Source of the DNA: Amycolatopsis decaplanina DSM 44594
GTDB taxonomy: Bacteria > Actinomycetota > Actinomycetes > Mycobacteriales > Pseudonocardiaceae
Reading direction: 5' to 3'
Assembly (NCBI RefSeq): GCF_000342005.1
Contig: NZ_AOHO01000080.1
Span: forward strand, 1-58,766
Length of the DNA stretch: 58,766 nt
Below, in pieces: positions 34,108 to 41,925 of the stretch. Below the pieces are notes generated by a model. That model had not been told where the DNA came from. It saw only the letters and a list, made by a program, of their open reading frames with translations, and did no database searches. Position numbers and translations under genes: made by a program. Each line of letters begins with the position of its first letter. Position 1 is the stretch's first letter.

Positions 34108-34704
34108 TTGTCGAGTTTGAACCGGGTGTCAGTGCGCGCTTTGGTCTGCGACAAAGCCTGGAAATACCTTCAAGCGCCCGAGACGGAGAATTACCTTGAG
34201 GGTGCACGGGTGATTGCGGCTACTTACTGCAGTGAAAACTATGCCGAGTGTAATCTGGCTGCGGGAGTTCGGCAAATCGGAGCCGAGGCACCCGCGGCGC
34301 TGGTCGGAATGGTGTGCGCTGGTCTGTCTGGTGGTGCAGGTGCTGGACCGCGAGGAACTCCGAGGACCTTCGGTTCACCTGACGATCATGTGGCAGACGT
34401 GGCGAACGCGGTCGAGGCGGCGATGCCCGGCAGGGTGGTTGACGTTAACATGCATCGGGTTATGTCGAATGGCTTGACGCGCGAGATCGACATAGATCTC
34501 GGAAAAATCTATGTGCAAGTCAAAGGTGGTGCAGCCGACGGGCTGACTGGGCGGATCGCCAAGACGCAGCAAAACGCGGGTAGAATGACGGTTGGCCTCG
34601 CGCCGGAAATGTCCGATGCGGCCTGGAAAAATGCTGCGCTGCAAGGAATGCCCGTTTTTAGAACGGCGGACGATTTGATTGCATATGTGAAGGAGTTCGG
34701 ATGA
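34108..34704 (+). CDS. orphan toxin-like protein with a restriction-endonuclease-like C-terminal domain
   Basis: The frame of 198 residues opens at a TTG just after an in-frame TGA, so the real gene is probably 5'-truncated. The C-terminal half (about residues 95-198) reads VDVNMHRVMSNGLTREIDID, then LGKIYVQVKGG, then LTGRIAKTQQNAGRM. The Glu/Asp-plus-QVKGG arrangement fits a PD-(D/E)XK nuclease core like those of CdiA-CT and other polymorphic toxins. The N-terminal part (CDKAWKYLQAPETENYLEGA) looks like a pre-toxin remnant, and no delivery domain remains. Base composition is lower in GC than the neighbouring genes, suggesting transfer. The next gene is a plausible immunity gene. Nuclease assignment is by motif only. 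Confidence 0.6.
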   Translation: MSSLNRVSVRALVCDKAWKYLQAPETENYLEGARVIAATYCSENYAECNLAAGVRQIGAEAPAALVGMVCAGLSGGAGAGPRGTPRTFGSPDDHVADVANAVEAAMPGRVVDVNMHRVMSNGLTREIDIDLGKIYVQVKGGAADGLTGRIAKTQQNAGRMTVGLAPEMSDAAWKNAALQGMPVFRTADDLIAYVKEFG

Positions 34705-34748
34705 AGGGTGGTTCTGTCGTCTCTCTGGACGGTGACTTTTCTTGACAT

Positions 34749-35096
34749 GTGGAAAGTGTGCTCGTCGAGATGGGTGCGGCGACCGCGTCTGATGGACCAG
34801 GTGAATCCGTGGTTCAGTTGGCCGACGAGAGCGGACGTCTCTTTGCGGTGTTTGAAGGTGTTCCTGCTGGCACGGAATGGGAGGTGACTGAAGGCTATTT
34901 TGAGGCCGCCGACGGTGTTCGCATACCTGACATGACTAAAGTTTTCGCATGTTCATTTGAGTGCAGATGGACCGATTTGGTTGTTCGCTTACTCGGGGCC
35001 GTGGCGCGGAACGCTGAGACTCCTATGTGGGTAGTTGATGGTAACGGTGTCGTATGGGATCCGAAGCGTGTCGATCCGCAAAAAATAGTATTGTGA
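34749..35096 (+). CDS. probable immunity protein for the upstream toxin
   Basis: The 115-residue acidic protein starts at the GTG at 34749; alternatives are the GTG at 34758 and the ATG at 34770. It contains SVVQLADESGRLFAVFEGVP, then WEVTEGYFEAADGVRI and FECRWTDLVVRLLGAVA. It has no signal peptide or membrane segment. It follows the toxin-like gene by 44 bp in the same low-GC cassette. Acidic small proteins right after a nuclease toxin are usually inhibitors. I do not recognise the family, and the role comes from position and size. Confidence 0.55.
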   Translation: MESVLVEMGAATASDGPGESVVQLADESGRLFAVFEGVPAGTEWEVTEGYFEAADGVRIPDMTKVFACSFECRWTDLVVRLLGAVARNAETPMWVVDGNGVVWDPKRVDPQKIVL

Positions 35097-35450
35097 TGGT
35101 CTACTGGACATAGTTGTAACTTTCGCCGAGGCAGGTGACCGTGCAGATCGCCGCGGTGTGTGCCCTGGGTGATCCACCTTGTGGCCGTGCTGGGGAACTG
35201 CGTGCGGCGTGGCGGGTTCGTCCGACGCTTCCCGGGGGAGCGGGCAGGGCCGGCAGGGAGTGTCCTTGCTGTCGCACTTTCCGAAGAGCAGGCAGCGCGC
35301 GATGTCGCGTGTTGGGAGGAGGCGGGCCTGGAGTTCCAGGGCGGCCAGCACAGTGCTGAAAGGGGTGGCGTGTACGCCCATGCTCAGGGGTATGCTGCGA
35401 TTTCGGTCGCAGCCGATCAGCGCTCCGCATGAGGAGAAGCTGGCGAGCCG
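35097..35450. other. intergenic region, possible gene debris
   Basis: No supported gene. The plus-strand frame 35160-35432 (MPWVIHLVAVLGNCVRRGGF) and a minus-strand frame through the same bases both have mixed composition; neither has a clear family, ribosome-binding site or neighbour logic. The GC content returns to the high background around 35150. Confidence 0.25.
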
Positions 35451-35865
35451 GTGTCTACCGCGCCGAACGAGTTCGACTTGGAGTTCTTGCAGGCTGTCGT
35501 CCAGGACGACCAGGCGGGCATCCCGGTGCTGGCGGTGCGGGACAGCCCGCGCTTCGGTCAAGCCCCCTCCGCCGAAACCCACGGCGCCCGAATGCGCTAC
35601 CCCACGGTCGGAGCTCTACGCGGAGCGGCCGCCGTACGAGGGGCTGCCGGATCTGCCGCCGAACGTGCGGTTTCTCGATTTCAGCGACTACTTCTGCACG
35701 GCCGAGGTCTGCCCGCCGGTGATCGGCAACGTGCTCGTCTACCTCGACGACAACCACGTCAGCGGTACCTACATGTCGACGATGTCGGCCATCGCGGAGA
35801 AGGCGATCACCGAGGCGCTCGGCTGGGCCGACGACCACGCGGAGGAACCGCCGCCGGGCGGCTGA
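35451..35865 (+). pseudogene. C-terminal remnant of an SGNH-type acyltransferase (OafA-like)
   Basis: Two frames must be joined. From 35451, FDLEFLQAVVQDDQAGIPVL and AVRDSPRFG resemble the SGNH domain of acyltransferase-3 fusion proteins. After a frame change near 35590-35610, the frame ending at 35865 continues LPPNVRFLDFSDYFCTAEVC, PPVIGNVLVYLDDNHVSGTY and MSTMSAIAEKAI. The DDNHVS block with its Asp-x-x-His is the typical catalytic end of SGNH acyltransferases (D..H of the triad). The transmembrane acyltransferase part and the start are missing. It is a decayed 3' fragment. Confidence 0.6.
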
Positions 35866-35902
35866 CTCGAACCAGTCAGAACCGGCATCACCTTGACGAC
35901 AC

Positions 35903-35936
35903 TGAACAAGTGTTCAATACTTTGAACATGAGTTCA
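35903..35936. promoter_or_regulatory. paired TetR operators
   Basis: Two related 14-bp palindromes, TGAACAAGTGTTCA (35903-35916) and TGAACATGAGTTCA (35923-35936), are spaced 20 bp start to start, about two helical turns. The second covers the start codon of the TetR gene (35928). Binding there would repress the regulator and the glycosyltransferase operon. Confidence 0.75.
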
Positions 35937-36539
35937 GTTTCTGATCTGACCGCACGGGCTCGGATCCGCGACGCCGCGTTGGCCAGATTCGGCGCCGACG
36001 GCATTGCCGGGACCTCCGTGCGGGCGGTGGCCGCGGATGCCGGCGTGTCGCCGGGGCTGGTGTTGCACCACTTCGGCTCCAAGGACGGGTTGCGGCAGGC
36101 GTGCGATGACCACGTGCTCGACTCGATCCGCTCTGGCGGCGAGGAGGGAGCCGACGCGCTGGCAGAGGTGCTGCAGGCCGCCACGCCGGTGCGACGGTAT
36201 CTGGCCCGGGCGTTCCTGGACGGGTCGAGCGGAGCGTCCGCCCTGTTCACCGAGATCGTGGACCGCACCGAGGCCTGGCTGATCGACGGTGAGCGGGAGG
36301 GCTGGGTGCGGTCCTCGGATGACTCTCGGGCGCGCGCTGTCGTGTACGTGTCCTGGCTGCTGGCGCCCCTCGTGCTGGGTGATCACGTCGGACGGCTGCT
36401 CGGCGGGGATCCGGCGGAAACCGCGACCGCGGTCCGGGGAGCCAAGGCGGGGCTGGAGATTCTGACCAACGGTCTCTTCGCCGATGACCGTTGGCTGTCC
36501 GCCTACACCGCCATCAATGACGAGGAGCGATCGAAGTGA
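35928..36539 (+). CDS. TetR/AcrR family transcriptional regulator
   Basis: The 203-residue protein starts at the ATG at 35928; the longer frame upstream belongs to other debris. Residues 8-55 form the TetR helix-turn-helix (ARIRDAALARFGADGIAGTS, VRAVAADAGVSPGLVLHHFG, SKDGLRQACD). The rest is a helical ligand-binding domain. The gene overlaps the glycosyltransferase gene by 4 bp (GTGA), so the regulator and its target share an mRNA. Two palindromic operators sit over its start, indicating autoregulation, probably relieved by the substrate of the glycosyltransferase or a linked metabolite. Confidence 0.9.
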   Translation: MSSVSDLTARARIRDAALARFGADGIAGTSVRAVAADAGVSPGLVLHHFGSKDGLRQACDDHVLDSIRSGGEEGADALAEVLQAATPVRRYLARAFLDGSSGASALFTEIVDRTEAWLIDGEREGWVRSSDDSRARAVVYVSWLLAPLVLGDHVGRLLGGDPAETATAVRGAKAGLEILTNGLFADDRWLSAYTAINDEERSK

Positions 36540-37804
36540 GAGCGTTGCTGGTCACTAACGGCACACGAGGTGACGTGCAACCGATGCTCGCTCTCGCGGT
36601 CGCCCTGCGCGCTCGCGGACATGAGGCGGTGCTGGCCGCGCCGGACTCGTTCGCCGAAGCCGCGGGGGAGTACGACATCGAGTTCGCCTCGCTGGGTGAG
36701 GGACCGAACCGGCTCATGAACGACCCGGTGGTGCAAGAGGCCATCGAGGGCGGCTACCGCGGCGTGCGGGGCAAGATCACCGCCGTGCGGACGGCTCAGC
36801 GGATCAAGCCGCTGATGGCGGAAGTCTTGCACAACGTCGGTGTGGTCGCGAAAACGTCCCGCGCGGACGTCGTCGTGCACACGACGGGGGTACCCGCTCA
36901 CCACGCGGCCGAGATGCTCGGCGTGCCCGCGGTGGTCGTCGCGCTGCAACCCGGCTGGATCCCCACCGGCGACTTTCCCTGCCCGATGATGCCCTTACCC
37001 CGCCTGCCGAGGGTCCTGAACCGTGCCACGTATCTCGCGGTGGGCGCCGTGCTGCGGATGTACGCCGGTATCACCTCCACGTGGCGCACCACCGAACTCG
37101 GGCTGCCACGTCGCCGGGGAAGCCACGACATTTTGCACGACGCGGACGGCGCGGACCGTCCGGTCCTGCAAGCGTTCAGCCGTCAGGTCACCCTTTCCGC
37201 CGCCGACTGGCCGGATTCGGTGCACACCACAGGCTTCTGGTACCTCCCAGCCGTGACAGGCTGGGAACCGGTTGCGGAATTGCGTGATTTCCTCGACGCC
37301 GGTCCTGCTCCGGTCTACATCGGATTCGGCAGCATGGCAGGCCGGGATTCACGCCGTACCCGCGCGGTGGTCGAAGAAGCGGTCCGCCAGACCGGTGTCC
37401 GCGCGGTGCTCGCCACCGGCTGGGGCGGCATCTCCGCGGACGCTGGAACCGACGATCTGTTCGTGATCGACCACGCGCCGCACGACTGGCTGTTCCCGCG
37501 GATGAGTGCGATCGTGCATCACGGTGGCGGCGGCACGACAGGTGCCGCGCTGGCGGCGGGCATACCGCAAGTGGTGTGTCCGTTCGTCGCAGACCAGCCT
37601 TATTGGGCGAACCGCATGCACAGCGTCGGCGTCGCACCGGCCCCGATCCGCCAGCAGCGCCTGACCGCCGACCGGCTCGCCGCGGCACTGCGACAGGCCA
37701 CCGGTGACGCCGGAATGCGCGAACGTGCCGACCTGCTCGGCCGGAAAATCCGGGCGGAGAACGGTGTCTCCATCGCTGCCGACTTTCTTGAAGCCCTGAC
37801 CTGA
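36536..37804 (+). CDS. GT1-family glycosyltransferase (UGT/MGT type)
   Basis: The 422-residue protein starts at the GTG at 36536. It has a GT-B fold with acceptor domain (MRALLVTNGTRGDVQPMLALA; the TRGDVQP box is typical of sterol-glucosyltransferase-like GT1 enzymes). The donor domain follows, with VYIGFGSMAGRD (about residue 262), VIDHAPHDWLFPRMSAIVHH (about 311) and HHGGGGTTGAALAAGIPQVV (about 329). It then has PFVADQPYWANRMHSVGVAP. Such enzymes glucosylate steroids, macrolides or xenobiotics using UDP-sugars. TetR control suggests a self-resistance or detoxification role, or tailoring of the product of the nearby locus. The next gene follows by 12 bp. Confidence 0.9.
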   Translation: MRALLVTNGTRGDVQPMLALAVALRARGHEAVLAAPDSFAEAAGEYDIEFASLGEGPNRLMNDPVVQEAIEGGYRGVRGKITAVRTAQRIKPLMAEVLHNVGVVAKTSRADVVVHTTGVPAHHAAEMLGVPAVVVALQPGWIPTGDFPCPMMPLPRLPRVLNRATYLAVGAVLRMYAGITSTWRTTELGLPRRRGSHDILHDADGADRPVLQAFSRQVTLSAADWPDSVHTTGFWYLPAVTGWEPVAELRDFLDAGPAPVYIGFGSMAGRDSRRTRAVVEEAVRQTGVRAVLATGWGGISADAGTDDLFVIDHAPHDWLFPRMSAIVHHGGGGTTGAALAAGIPQVVCPFVADQPYWANRMHSVGVAPAPIRQQRLTADRLAAALRQATGDAGMRERADLLGRKIRAENGVSIAADFLEALT

Positions 37805-37816
37805 CAAGGAATCACG

Positions 37817-38323
37817 ATGGAAATCACCGATGCGGTCGCGAAGACCTTTCGTATGGACGATGAAGCCTGGCGCCGTCACGCGAACCCCTGGAGTGTGTGG
37901 ACCCGCTTCGCCGCTATTCCGCTGATGCTGCTCGCGATCTGGAGCCGGACCTGGATCGGCTGGTGGTGCCTGGCGCCGATCGCGGCTGTGGTCGTGTGGC
38001 TGTTCCTCAATCCGTCGGCGTTCCCGCCGGTCGAGCCGCGCAGCTGGGCCGCCCGCGGGATCTACGGCGAACGTATCTGGACGCACGACAAATCGTCGGT
38101 CCCGCCGGACCACCGCCAGGTACTGCGTGTCCTGGTCGTACTCGGCCTCACCGGGTTCGGCCTGATCACGCGGGGCCTGATGGCGCTCGACCTCTGGCCG
38201 ACCCTCTTCGGAGCGACCGTCGTCATCATGGCTCAGCTGTGGCGTATCGACAGGTTCGGCTGGCTCTGGCAACTGGCCGAGGAACAGGCGACCGATGTCC
38301 GAGGCGATCGCTCCTCCTGCTGA
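37817..38323 (+). CDS. DUF6653 family membrane protein
   Basis: The 168-residue protein has the N-terminal pattern TFRMDDEAWRRHANPWSVWT that I recall from DUF6653. It then has two hydrophobic helices (about residues 31-65, FAAIPLMLLAIWSRTWIGW and LAPIAAVVVWLFLN) and two more near 100-140. A conserved NPSAFPP motif joins them. It is a small integral membrane protein of unknown function, 12 bp downstream of the glycosyltransferase in the TetR operon. It may help export or membrane delivery of the glycosylated compound, an inference from position. Confidence 0.75.
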   Translation: MEITDAVAKTFRMDDEAWRRHANPWSVWTRFAAIPLMLLAIWSRTWIGWWCLAPIAAVVVWLFLNPSAFPPVEPRSWAARGIYGERIWTHDKSSVPPDHRQVLRVLVVLGLTGFGLITRGLMALDLWPTLFGATVVIMAQLWRIDRFGWLWQLAEEQATDVRGDRSSC

Positions 38324-38341
38324 ATCGGTGACAGGCGAGTG

Positions 38342-38440
38342 TCAGTTTTCGTCCACTATCCGCACCGTTCCCGTGGTTCCGTCGATGGCGATCAGTCGGC
38401 CGGTGGTGATTTCGTGGGTGGCGTTGCGGATATGCCACTG
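38342..38440 (-). pseudogene. short C-terminal fragment resembling a PEP-utilising mobile domain
   Basis: The minus strand encodes NATHEITTGRLIAIDGTTGT then VRIVDEN and a stop. GxLIxIDGTTGxVRI is the typical end of phosphoenolpyruvate-utilising phosphohistidine domains. Only about 30 residues remain in frame, and a shifted fragment (HVTPIVHRLGSG) lies just upstream. It appears to be debris, not a gene. Confidence 0.3.
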
Positions 38441-38545
38441 CCGAGACGATGGACAATCGGGGTGACGTGCTGATCGTGGCCGGGCGGACGGCCGAGGTGG
38501 AGCAGGTCGCCGACCTGACCGGACGGAGAACGGAAGGAGCCGACG

Positions 38546-39403
38546 ATGGTGGACAAGGTAGCCGGGACTGCGGTCGGGCCGATGGTGATCGCCGCGGTGG
38601 AACAACACCATCCGGCAAGACGCCGTCTGGTACAGGATGAAATGGCCATCCGCTTCCTCCCGCCCGCCGTGAGATTCCTGGCCGGTCTGGCCAGGTGGCG
38701 GGTGATCCGGGACTTGCTGGTGTCTGCTTCGGAGAAGAAGGCACCCGGTATCTGGGGCGGGATCGCCTGCCGCAAAAGGTATCTGGACGACATGTTCGCC
38801 GTGGACCTGCGCGAAGGCGTCGACTCCGTGGTCGTGCTGGGCGCGGGCCTGGACACCCGTGCCTACCGCTTGGCCGTGCCCGTGGGGATCAGGGTGTTCG
38901 AAGTGGATCTCCCCGGCAACATCGAGGACAAGCGCGCACGGATCCGCGTGCCGGACACGGTGACACTGGTGCCGATCGACTTCGAGACCGACGATCTGGA
39001 GACCGTCCTCGTCGAGCACGGATACCGGCCGGCCGGTGCCACCCTGTTCGTATGGGAGGGAGTGACCCAGTACCTCACCGAGGACGGTGTCCGCAAGACG
39101 TTCGACGTCCTGGCGAAGGCCGGCCACGGAAGCCGGCTGCTGTTCACCTACGTGCGTAGGGACTTTCTCGACGGTGAAGCGATGTACGGCGCAGATGCAC
39201 TGCATCGGCAGTTCGTCGAGAAGAAGCGGATTTGGCGGTTCGGGTTGAACCCCGAAGATGTCAGCGGGTTCCTCGACGAGTACGGCTGGCGCGAACTCGA
39301 ACAGATGGGTGCCGAGCAACTCACGTCCCGGTACGTGCGGCCGACCGGCCGGATCACGGACGTCTCGGAACTGGAACGAACCGTCCACGCCGAGAAGCGG
39401 TGA
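38546..39403 (+). CDS. SAM-dependent methyltransferase, TcmP/LCM family
   Basis: The 285-residue protein starts at the ATG at 38546 with the ribosome-binding site GGAAGGAG. SVVVLGAGLDTRAYRLAVP (about residues 93-111) is motif I of the LCM/PPM1/TcmP family, followed by FEVDLPGNIEDKR and LVPIDFETDD. LFVWEGVTQYLTEDGVRKTF (about 168-187) is also characteristic. Members methylate carboxylates or hydroxyls of small molecules; many actinobacterial copies have unknown substrates. It is a single gene, not clearly in an operon, and lies 4.8 kb from the biosynthetic locus. Confidence 0.87.
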   Translation: MVDKVAGTAVGPMVIAAVEQHHPARRRLVQDEMAIRFLPPAVRFLAGLARWRVIRDLLVSASEKKAPGIWGGIACRKRYLDDMFAVDLREGVDSVVVLGAGLDTRAYRLAVPVGIRVFEVDLPGNIEDKRARIRVPDTVTLVPIDFETDDLETVLVEHGYRPAGATLFVWEGVTQYLTEDGVRKTFDVLAKAGHGSRLLFTYVRRDFLDGEAMYGADALHRQFVEKKRIWRFGLNPEDVSGFLDEYGWRELEQMGAEQLTSRYVRPTGRITDVSELERTVHAEKR

Positions 39404-39411
39404 TCACCGCG

Positions 39412-39628
39412 TCACTTGTCCGTATCGCCGCGGGAAACCGCTCGTTTAGCGGTCAAAGCCAGCCATAACAGGCTGAACGCGGTGATCGCCACGCCCAGCG
39501 TGTCGATCCAGACGAGAACCCAGCCGAGCAACGCAGGAAGCCGCAGGTACCAGTAACGCCGTGGAATGGCCGCCGAGCAGGACCATGAACAGTATCGCGA
39601 ACACCAGGGCGGGAGTGACGCCGCCCAT
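39412..39628 (-). pseudogene. small membrane protein gene with a frameshift
   Basis: From the ATG at 39628 the frame gives MGGVTPALVFAILFMVLLGG, then HSTAL. One base is missing near 39556, and the original frame resumes as YWYLRLPALLGWVLVWIDTL, GVAITAFSLLWLALTAKR and AVSRGDTDK to the TGA at 39412. Joined it is a protein of about 73 residues with two hydrophobic helices. Its ATG overlaps the stop of the antiporter remnant, so the two were one operon. Confidence 0.55.
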
Positions 39629-40125
39629 CAGGAACTGTCCTTCTGCGGCAAGGTTTCCGGGCGCCCGGTGGGCAGGTTGTCGGGTGGTTCGATTCTGAGT
39701 GCCTTGGCGACAGGGACGTCAGTGGAGGAGTGCAGGACGATCGACAAGGCGATCGTGATGGCGACGAGGTCGAAGACGTGCTCCCCGGCGGGAATCCCGG
39801 CTTGGAGTGCGAGCAGGCCGTAGACGACGGACGCGAAACCCTTCGGCCCGAACCAGGCAGCGACTGATCGTTCCCGGGCGGGCAGTGGAGTGCGGATCAG
39901 GGAGAACATCATCGCGGCCGGCCGGATCAGCACGATGGCGATGATCGCGACGGCCCAGTCGTCGAAGCTGGGATGTGACAGCCGTTCGGGGTGATGAGGG
40001 GGCCGAACTTGGTCGTTTCCGAAAGCAGATCACCGAAGTGCTCGAAGTGGGACTTGGATACCTGGAACAGAATCCGCCCGTGGCGCGAAACCGGCCGTCG
40101 AAACGAGCTGCCTGGCGACGGCAAC
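39628..40125 (-). pseudogene. C-terminal remnant of a CPA1-type cation/proton antiporter
   Basis: The intact end (from about 39950) reads AVAIIAIVLIRPAAMMFSLI, then VAAWFGPKGFASVVYGLLAL, then VFDLVAITIALSIVLHSSTD. FGPKG-ASVVYGLL is the hallmark helix of NhaP-like antiporters. Upstream, in a shifted frame, FEHFGDLLSETTKF matches the preceding loop, and the N-terminal ten helices are missing. It is a truncated, frameshifted gene overlapping the start of the next minus-strand gene by ATGA. Confidence 0.6.
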
Positions 40126-40143
40126 TTCGCTCGGGCGGTGGTG

Positions 40144-40743
40144 TCATGGTGATCGTCGCCAGGGTGCGAGGGCGACTTCGGTCGCGGTCCTCATCGCGCC
40201 CTGCAGTGTGGCGGGGTCCGTTCCGTCGGTGTCGTCGAGCAGGGCCTGGAGTGCGCCGGTGACCGCGCCGACGAACGCTCCGGTCAGTGCCGCCGCGCCC
40301 ACCGGATCGAGCTGGTCGGGGAAGGCATCTGCCAGATGTTTCGCGATCACGCGTTGCGCGCCGAGTTGTTCCTGGAGCGCACGTCCGCGGACGGCGGGCA
40401 CGGTCTGGATCATTCGGAGCCGCAGTGCCGCCAGGGGACTGACCAGCTCGTCACCGGTGGCGGTGACCTCGCTCAGGGCTCGTAGCAGTACCTCGGCCGG
40501 GCCTTCGGCCGGTTCGCGAGTGGCGATGGCGTCGACGGCGGCCTGTACGCGCTCACCGGCGTCCGGGAACAGCAGCTCTTCCTTGCTGGCGAAGTAGCTG
40601 AAGAATGTCCGCGCGCCGATTTCCGCGGCCGCCGTGATGTCGGCGATCGTCGTTTCGTCGTAGCCCTTGCGTTCGAAGAGTTCCGTCGCCGCGTCGATCA
40701 GTGCTTGACGCGTGCGTGCTCGCTTTCGATCACGGAGGGACAT
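40144..40743 (-). CDS. TetR/AcrR family transcriptional regulator
   Basis: The 199-residue protein starts at the ATG at 40743 (MSLRDRKRARTRQALIDAAT). Residues 12-55 form the TetR helix-turn-helix (ELFERKGYDETTIADITAAA, then IGARTFFSYFASKEELLFPD, the classical recognition region). The C-terminal domain is of the MftR-like type. It diverges from the FAD monooxygenase gene with an 83-bp gap that contains an inverted repeat. This TetR-monooxygenase divergon is a common layout, in which the monooxygenase substrate or another aromatic acts as inducer. Confidence 0.9.
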   Translation of the reverse strand: MSLRDRKRARTRQALIDAATELFERKGYDETTIADITAAAEIGARTFFSYFASKEELLFPDAGERVQAAVDAIATREPAEGPAEVLLRALSEVTATGDELVSPLAALRLRMIQTVPAVRGRALQEQLGAQRVIAKHLADAFPDQLDPVGAAALTGAFVGAVTGALQALLDDTDGTDPATLQGAMRTATEVALAPWRRSP

Positions 40744-40770
40744 GCGAGGCAGCATACGCGTGACGGCAGC

Positions 40771-40805
40771 GAGTGCAAACTGGCAGTCATTGCCGACTTG
40801 CACTC
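40771..40805. promoter_or_regulatory. operator between TetR and monooxygenase genes
   Basis: GAGTGCAA (40771-40778) and TTGCACTC (40798-40805) are perfect inverted arms 19 bp apart, in the centre of the 83-bp divergent promoter region. The layout fits a TetR dimer or pair of dimers controlling both genes. Confidence 0.65.
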
Positions 40806-40826
40806 ACTGCTGATATCGTCCTCGAC

Positions 40827-41918
40827 ATGGAGAACGTGCTGATCTGTGGCGCTGGGGTCGCCGGGTCGACTCTCGCCTATTGGCTGGCTCGTAACGGCTT
40901 CAAGGTCACTGTCGTGGAGCGGGCCCAGGGCATGCGCTCCAGCGGTAATCCGGTCGACGTCCGCGGGCCCGCTCTGCCGGTCGTCGAGGCCATGGGTGTC
41001 GTACGCCGCCTGCGGGACGTCGCGACGAGAACGAAAAGAGTGCGTCTGCTCGGCGGCGACGGTCGTCGGATCGCCACCGTCGGCCTGCCCGCGGTCAAGG
41101 GCGAGGAGCTCGAGGTCCCTCGATCCGATCTCGTCACCGTGCTGTACGAGGCGGCTCGCGGCGAGGCCGAGTTCCTGTTCGACGACACGATCGCCGGGTT
41201 GCGCCAGGACGAGCACGGCGTCGACGTCACCTTCGACCGGGCGGCACCGCGGCACTTCGATCTCGTGATCGGCGCGGACGGCCTGCACTCCGCCGTCCGG
41301 CGGCTCACCTTCGGGCCCGAGCGTTCTTTCGTCCGCCCCACTGGAATCTATGTCGCCACGACGTCGTTCGGAGGCCCGGTCGACCACCCCGAGGAGGTGC
41401 TCCTCCACAACACGCCGGGCAGACTGGTCGCCATTCATCCCTCCCGGGACGAGGGCGGGGTCGCGTTCATCTTCCGTGCCCGGGTCGCGAATGTGGACTA
41501 CCGCGACACGGCACGGCACAAGCGGATCGTCACCGCGGCGTACGGCGATGTCGGATGGCGGGTCCCCGCGCTACTCGAACGCCTGCGAGATGCGGAGGAC
41601 GTCTTCTTCGACGCGGTCAGTGTGGTCGACCTCCCGTCGTGGTCACGCGGCCGGATCGCCTTGGTGGGTGACGCGGCCTCCTGTGTTTCCCTGCTCGGTG
41701 AAGGCTCCAGCCTCGCGATCGCCGGCGCGCACACGCTCGCCACCGCGCTGGCGGCGGCACCGTCAGCCGGTTTCGGCCGGTACGAGGCCGAGCACCGCGC
41801 CCGGGTCATGCCCGCGCGGCGTGCCGCCAAGTTCACCGCGGCCATGCTCGTGCCGAAGACCAAACTCGGCTTGGCGACCCGAAATCTCGCAGCCCGCGCC
41901 TGGCCGTGGAGCGTGTGA
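40827..41918 (+). CDS. FAD-dependent monooxygenase (PHBH/TetX-like)
   Basis: The 363-residue protein starts at the ATG at 40827. The FAD motif is VLICGAGVAGSTLAYWLARN (residues 4-23). The second motif FDLVIGADGLHSAVRR (about 146-161) and the GD box IALVGDAASCVSLLGEGSSL (about 277-296) are diagnostic of group A flavin monooxygenases. A FAD-linked DVRGPALPVVEAMG segment also fits. The enzyme hydroxylates small aromatic or polyketide substrates with NAD(P)H and O2; some homologues inactivate antibiotics. It is divergently transcribed from a TetR gene. Confidence 0.9.
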   Translation: MENVLICGAGVAGSTLAYWLARNGFKVTVVERAQGMRSSGNPVDVRGPALPVVEAMGVVRRLRDVATRTKRVRLLGGDGRRIATVGLPAVKGEELEVPRSDLVTVLYEAARGEAEFLFDDTIAGLRQDEHGVDVTFDRAAPRHFDLVIGADGLHSAVRRLTFGPERSFVRPTGIYVATTSFGGPVDHPEEVLLHNTPGRLVAIHPSRDEGGVAFIFRARVANVDYRDTARHKRIVTAAYGDVGWRVPALLERLRDAEDVFFDAVSVVDLPSWSRGRIALVGDAASCVSLLGEGSSLAIAGAHTLATALAAAPSAGFGRYEAEHRARVMPARRAAKFTAAMLVPKTKLGLATRNLAARAWPWSV

Positions 41919-41925
41919 CCACACA

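Noticed and set aside
34104..34199. ATG frame of 31 codons upstream of the toxin
   Set aside because: It overlaps the toxin frame and stops quickly; the sequence has no protein character.
35160..35432. 90-residue plus-strand frame
   Set aside because: Competing frames on both strands and no neighbour logic; could be debris but is not supported as a gene.
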